A stretch of 9,414 nucleotides of DNA, taken from contig JAUPWC010000044.1 in the NCBI GenBank assembly GCA_030916665.1, forward strand, positions 1-9,414, in the 5' to 3' direction. The notes under the pieces are model-generated. The model made no database searches. It was not told the DNA's origin and saw only the letters and a list, made by a program, of their open reading frames with translations. This DNA is from Verrucomicrobiota bacterium. GTDB taxonomy: Bacteria > Verrucomicrobiota > Verrucomicrobiia > Opitutales > Opitutaceae. Shown here one piece after another: positions 6,320 to 9,414 of this stretch; within the stretch, counting starts at the first letter, position 1; every line of letters begins with the position of its first letter. A program made the translations under genes and the position numbers.

Positions 6320-6401
6320 GGTGGAACCGGCGCTCCGCGCAGGTTTTTGGAGGACCGGTCTCCGCACCGGCCGCAAGCCCGCGCGGAGCGCGGGCTCCAC
6401 C
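6320..6401. repeat. 82-nt palindromic repeat element
   Basis: The terminal arms 6320-6340 (beginning GGTGGAACCGGC) and 6381-6401 (ending GGGCTCCACC) are inverted repeats of 21 nt with two mismatches. Inside lies another hairpin, CCGGT (6355-6359)/ACCGG (6366-6370). The motif GCGCGGAGCG/CGCTCCGCGC is strongly palindromic. It looks like a dispersed REP/BIME-type element of the kind common in Verrucomicrobiota intergenic regions (recollection, not searched). It abuts the TonB receptor stop codon (6409). Confidence 0.6.
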
Positions 6402-6408
6402 TCGATCC

Positions 6409-8415
6409 TCACCAACCCACGTTCAGTTCCACGCCCCAGGTGATCGGCGCGCCGGGCGTGGCGTGGCCGACGCCGGGCGTGATGGCGCTGTAGTATTTCT
6501 CATCGCCGAGGTTGCGGCCGAAGACGCGCACCGTGCCCTGCGTGAAGGCGTAGCCGGCGTCGGCCTCGATGAGCGTGTAGCTGCGCTGGGCGAACATCGC
6601 GGTCTCCTGCTCGTCGTAGTAGGTCGTGCCGGTCCAGGTCACGCCGGCGCCGGCGAAGAAGCCGGTCTGCGGACGGTAGTCCACGCGCAGGGCGCCGTTG
6701 CCGGTCGGGGCGTAGGGCGCCTGGTTGCCGGAATAGCTCGTGCCGGTGAACGGGTCGGTGAAATCGCGCAGTTCGGCGCGGCTGACCGACGCCGCGAGCG
6801 TCACGGTCCAGTCGGCGGCGGGCGTCCACACGGATTCCAGCTCGAAGCCCAGCACGCGGGCCTCGTCGGCGTTGACCACGAGGTATTCGTCGGTGAACGA
6901 ATTCGGCACGGCGAAGGAGCGCTCGATCTGGTAGCCGCTCACGCGCGAGGCGTAGGCGCGGGCGGTGTAGGCGAGGTTGGATTCGGTCACCTTGGTGCGG
7001 AAGGCGGCCTCGGCGGTCCAGGCGCGCTGCGGTCCGAAGGCGGTGAGGTCGGCGCGGCCCGTGAAGGCCGAGAAGCCGCCGGCCTTGAAGCCGCGGGCGA
7101 GCGAGAAGGTCAGGTCGGTGGCCTCGTCGAGCTGGCGCGTGGCGGCGAGGCTCGGGAGCAGAGCCGACCAGTCTTCGCTCCGGCGGATCGTGGTCGAACC
7201 CGGGATGGTCTCAATGCGCTCGAAGTCCTTTTCCGCGCGCTCGGCCCGCAGGCCGGGCGTGAGCGTCCAACCGTCCGCCATGGCGTAGCTGCCGCGCCCG
7301 AAGAGCGCGAGGGTGTCGCCGTCGGTGGTGAACGAGGACTTCTCGATCGGCCAGCCGCTGAACACGCGGTCGGTGGCGCCGCGGGTGCGCGACGTGGACC
7401 AGAAGGCGCCGGCGGACCAGTTGGCGGCGACGAAGCGCAGCTCCTCGGCGAAGGTGCGCTGCGTCTGGGTCATGACGGAATCAAAGTCCAGGCCGCCGAA
7501 AACCACGAGGCGGTTGGAGTAGGGCGACAGGTCCCACTTGCTGTAACTGGTGGTGGAGCTGAGCGTGCCGTGGCCGAGTTCGCGGCTCAGGCCGAACGCG
7601 GCGGCGGCGAAATCGGTGTCGGCCCGGCCTTCCTGGCCGCGCTGCACCTCGAACAGCGGACCGCCGAGCGGCACGAGCGCCTGCGCGCCGTCACGGCTGC
7701 GCGAACCGAGGACATGCAGCGACAGCTCCGTGCCCGCGGCGGGACGGTGGGTGAACTTCACGCGGGCGGACAGCGACTCGCGGTCGTCCACGGTCTGGTT
7801 GAGCGTGGTGTTGCGGATGTAGCCGTCGCGCTGGCTGTAACCGAAGCCGGCCGTCACGTCGGTGTCGGCCGTGGGCGCGCTGAGGAACGTGGCGCTGGCT
7901 CCGAACAGCCCGTGGTCGCCGGCCGTGACGCTCGCACGCGACTGGGTGCCGCCTTGGGGGCGGGCGGAGGTGAACTGGATCACGCCGGCGTCGGCCGCGC
8001 GGCCGAAGAGCGTGTTGGTCTGCGGCCCGCGATGGACGGCAACCGAGGAAAAGTCGAAGAGGCCGGTGGGGAAGGTCGCGGCGCTGGCCAGTGGGATGTC
8101 GTCGAGATAGACGGGCGCCGAGGACTCGCCGAAGAAGGGCGTGTTGCCCAGGCCGCGCAGCGTTGAGATCAGCCCGAAGCCGCGGGCACCGGCGTCACTC
8201 ACCGTGAAACCGGCCGTGCGGCGGGCGACGTCGTCCAGACCGGCGCTGGCGTCAGGGCCGGCGGGGAGGTCGGCGAGCGTGACCTGCACGTCCTTGGCGG
8301 CGGGCCGCGCGACCTGCATGTCGGGCAGTTTTTGCACCTCGTCGGCACGGAGGCCGGCGGACAAGGCGGCAATCAGGGGGATCAGGGGAAGGAGACGGAG
8401 TGACGGACTCTTCAT
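6409..8415 (-). CDS. TonB-dependent outer-membrane receptor
   Basis: A 668-residue outer-membrane beta-barrel for energised uptake of a scarce substrate. Residues 1-24 are a Sec signal peptide (MKSPSLRLLPLIPLIAALSA, then GLRA before DEV). The plug domain spans about 40-155 and shows STLRGLG (84-90), PVYLDDIPL (101-109) and HRGPQTNTLFGRAADAGVIQF (128-148), the usual RGPQ-x-LFGR signature. The remainder alternates barrel strands and loops, including TPGLRAERAEKDFE and FSLARGFKAGGFSAF, and ends in the barrel strand GVELNVGW with a terminal aromatic residue. No obvious canonical TonB box is seen; DVQVTLAD (42-49) is in the right place. No SusD-like or transporter gene adjoins, so the substrate is unknown; the barrel style resembles iron-chelate or cofactor receptors. 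ATG 8415 is chosen for the signal peptide; the frame stays open to 8721 but would run over the opposite DUF4242 gene. Confidence 0.93.
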   Translation of the reverse strand: MKSPSLRLLPLIPLIAALSAGLRADEVQKLPDMQVARPAAKDVQVTLADLPAGPDASAGLDDVARRTAGFTVSDAGARGFGLISTLRGLGNTPFFGESSAPVYLDDIPLASAATFPTGLFDFSSVAVHRGPQTNTLFGRAADAGVIQFTSARPQGGTQSRASVTAGDHGLFGASATFLSAPTADTDVTAGFGYSQRDGYIRNTTLNQTVDDRESLSARVKFTHRPAAGTELSLHVLGSRSRDGAQALVPLGGPLFEVQRGQEGRADTDFAAAAFGLSRELGHGTLSSTTSYSKWDLSPYSNRLVVFGGLDFDSVMTQTQRTFAEELRFVAANWSAGAFWSTSRTRGATDRVFSGWPIEKSSFTTDGDTLALFGRGSYAMADGWTLTPGLRAERAEKDFERIETIPGSTTIRRSEDWSALLPSLAATRQLDEATDLTFSLARGFKAGGFSAFTGRADLTAFGPQRAWTAEAAFRTKVTESNLAYTARAYASRVSGYQIERSFAVPNSFTDEYLVVNADEARVLGFELESVWTPAADWTVTLAASVSRAELRDFTDPFTGTSYSGNQAPYAPTGNGALRVDYRPQTGFFAGAGVTWTGTTYYDEQETAMFAQRSYTLIEADAGYAFTQGTVRVFGRNLGDEKYYSAITPGVGHATPGAPITWGVELNVGW

Positions 8416-8438
8416 TTCTAGAACCGCCGAATGGGAGT

Positions 8439-8534
8439 CTTGGCGCGCAAAAGCGCAAGCTTGGGATTGGCGGAGCACGGCCGGTCTTTCCGCCAAGATC
8501 AAGGGTAGGGCCGGAAGTCCCGCAGTGTCCGGCC
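8439..8534 (-). promoter_or_regulatory. Structured 5' leader of the TonB receptor gene
   Basis: Three stems occur in the 156 bp upstream of ATG 8415: GCGC (8445-8448)/GCGC (8453-8456) with an A4 (U4 in the message) loop; TTGGCGGA (8467-8474)/TCCGCCAA (8489-8496), extended past a 3x3 internal loop by CTTG (8460-8463)/CAAG (8500-8503); and GGCCGGA (8509-8515)/TCCGGCC (8528-8534) with a 12-nt loop. I could not match the layout to a known riboswitch. The stems could regulate the receptor by RNA folding or serve as protein-binding sites. Confidence 0.35.
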
Positions 8535-8571
8535 TTGAGTGCCGCATGAATCCGGGCACAATGCTACTGTT

Positions 8572-8848
8572 ATGCCCAAATACGTAATCGAACGTGAAAT
8601 TCCTGGCGCCGGAAAACTCACCGGCGACCAGTTGCAGGCCATCTCTCAGAAATCCTGCGGTGTCCTGAACAAGCTCGGGCCGCAAAATCCAGTGGGTCGA
8701 AAGCTTCGTAACCGACGACAAAGTCTATTGCGTGTATATCGCGCCTAACGAATCGCTGGTGCGGGCGCACGCCGAGCAGGGCGGGTTTCCGGCCAATCGA
8801 ATATCGGAAGTAAGGACGAAGATCGATCCCACCACCGCCGAAGCCTGA
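8572..8848 (+). pseudogene. DUF4242 (SCO4226-like) small protein gene with a +1 frameshift
   Basis: The frame from ATG 8572 encodes MPKYVIEREIPGAGK and continues to LNKLGPQ (residues 32-38). It then goes out of frame and stops at TAA 8746-8748. Removing one A from the run A8684-A8687 restores GPQIQWVESFVTDD, followed by VYCVYIAPNES, RAHAEQGGFPANRI and the end TTAEA at TGA 8846-8848: 91 residues, the normal family length. DUF4242 proteins are small ferredoxin-like-fold proteins; the Streptomyces homologue SCO4226 binds nickel. As given, the gene would make a 58-residue truncated product. The cause could be a real mutation, an assembly error or, less likely, programmed frameshifting. Downstream codon usage includes ATA, CGA, GTA and AGG, less GC-biased than the neighbours. 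Confidence 0.8.
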
Positions 8849-9049
8849 CGCTGCGCGTCAACTTTATGCCAGGCCGCCGTCCCGATGGCGCACGCTTGGG
8901 AGGTGAAACGGACTGACGTGGGGCCCGGGTGAGACGGGGTGAAAATTCCCGGCTCAGCTCTCGCTGTTGCTCAGGCCCGTGCGTTGACAGGATTTTTGGC
9001 GCACTTTTTCCGCGACGGGGCGGGGGATTTGGCTCAAGTTCGCGCCCGC
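8849..9049. other. Intergenic region before the VanZ-like gene
   Basis: No coding frame in this 201-bp gap looks real. It contains a perfect TTGACA at 8984-8989, but nothing resembling a good -10 lies 16-18 nt further on. No T-tailed hairpin follows the DUF4242 frame, so read-through into the next gene is possible. Confidence 0.4.
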
Positions 9050-9414
9050 ATGCCTTTGTCCAAGTTCAAACCCCGCCGCGAGACCGTGTGGTCCGTGTCA
9101 TTGGCGGCGACGATCACGATTTGCTCGGGGTATCCGGCGGCGGTGCCCGAGATGGGATGGTTCGAACCGGACAAGATCGGACACTTCGCAGCCTATGGCG
9201 CACTCGCCACGGCCATTATCCGGCACCCGTCGCTGGTTCGCTGGCCGCTGCTGGGAGCGTGGTGGGCGATGTTGCTGGCCTCGGCCTATGGCTTGGGTGA
9301 CGAGTTCCGCCAGAGCCTGACCTTCATCCGCACCTATGACCTGGCCGACTGGGCGGCGGACACGGTGGGCGCGGCGGTGGCCGTGACGCTCTACCTGCGC
9401 TGGCCGGCGTATCG
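9050..9414 (+). CDS. VanZ-family membrane protein, 5' part
   Basis: The frame from ATG 9050 stays open to the right edge (121 residues, no stop). It shows the VanZ-like signature DKIGHFAAYGALA (41-53), then the segment LLASAYGLGDEFRQSLTF (75-92) and DLADWAADTVGAA (97-109), where acidic residues and GDEFRQ are the conserved features. Hydrophobic stretches at about 14-30, 43-58, 66-82 and 103-116 indicate several membrane helices. VanZ of enterococci gives low-level teicoplanin resistance, but most chromosomal VanZ-like proteins have no assigned role, so resistance should not be assumed. No Shine-Dalgarno is visible before the ATG; a start further upstream is not supported by family similarity. 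Confidence 0.85.
   Translation, partial: MPLSKFKPRRETVWSVSLAATITICSGYPAAVPEMGWFEPDKIGHFAAYGALATAIIRHPSLVRWPLLGAWWAMLLASAYGLGDEFRQSLTFIRTYDLADWAADTVGAAVAVTLYLRWPAY

Noticed and set aside
6242..6415. N-terminal extension of the AMP nucleosidase
   Set aside because: It translates the terminator and the palindromic repeat; the family start METKQQIV falls at 6241.
6463..8166. Long open frame (567 codons) on the + strand opposite the TonB receptor
   Set aside because: It is a by-product of high GC; composition is Gly/Ala/Arg-rich with no domain, while the opposite strand has clear receptor motifs.
8439..8534. Cobalamin riboswitch for the TonB receptor
   Set aside because: A CACTGCGGGAC segment in the message looked suggestive, but the conserved B12-box order and flanking stems are not present.
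8416..8721. N-terminal extension of the TonB receptor
   Set aside because: It would overlap the DUF4242 gene and bury the signal peptide 102 residues into the protein.
1..9414. CRISPR array, tRNA, rRNA, transposase or phage gene
   Set aside because: No regularly spaced direct repeats, no tRNA-like cloverleaf and no mobile-element protein was found on either strand.

Overview
The window is GC-rich bacterial DNA with compactly packed genes. Gene content points to a Verrucomicrobiota member, probably Opitutaceae: a short AMP nucleosidase, a DUF4242 protein, a CusF-SCO fusion, a TonB receptor and dispersed palindromic repeats. This is inferred from family resemblance and sequence style; no 16S or marker gene is present.

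Left part (1-4599) is a heme-copper oxidase assembly region. It opens with the C-terminus of a blue-copper protein (1-138, +), followed by a palindromic element and a strong intrinsic terminator. Next comes a leftward operon read from 2639 down to 297: heme A synthase (ctaA), heme O synthase (ctaB, 4-bp overlap with ctaA) and a DUF420/CtaM-like membrane protein. Diverging from it on the + strand is a two-gene unit: a lipoprotein that fuses a CusF-like copper-binding domain to a SCO1/SenC domain, then a 297-residue exported protein with two tandem domains, each carrying the same H-x12-H-x-H-P motif. Together these could supply heme A and copper to an aa3-type oxidase whose structural genes would lie outside the window, probably to the left.

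Middle part (4742-6241, - strand) holds a short-form AMP nucleosidase and, 36 bp downstream, a metallo-beta-lactamase-fold hydrolase. Upstream of the nucleosidase lie an intrinsic terminator and an 82-nt palindromic repeat. These separate it from a TonB-dependent receptor (6409-8415, -), which is preceded by a leader DNA with three well-formed stems.

Right part (8572-9414, +) contains a small DUF4242 gene broken by one extra A in a four-A run, then a VanZ-family membrane protein that runs off the window.

The observations most worth following are the duplicated-motif HLHP protein coupled to the CusF-SCO fusion, the single-base frameshift in the DUF4242 gene, the two palindromic repeats, and the structured leader of the TonB receptor. 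No mobile-element gene, CRISPR array, tRNA or rRNA was seen.
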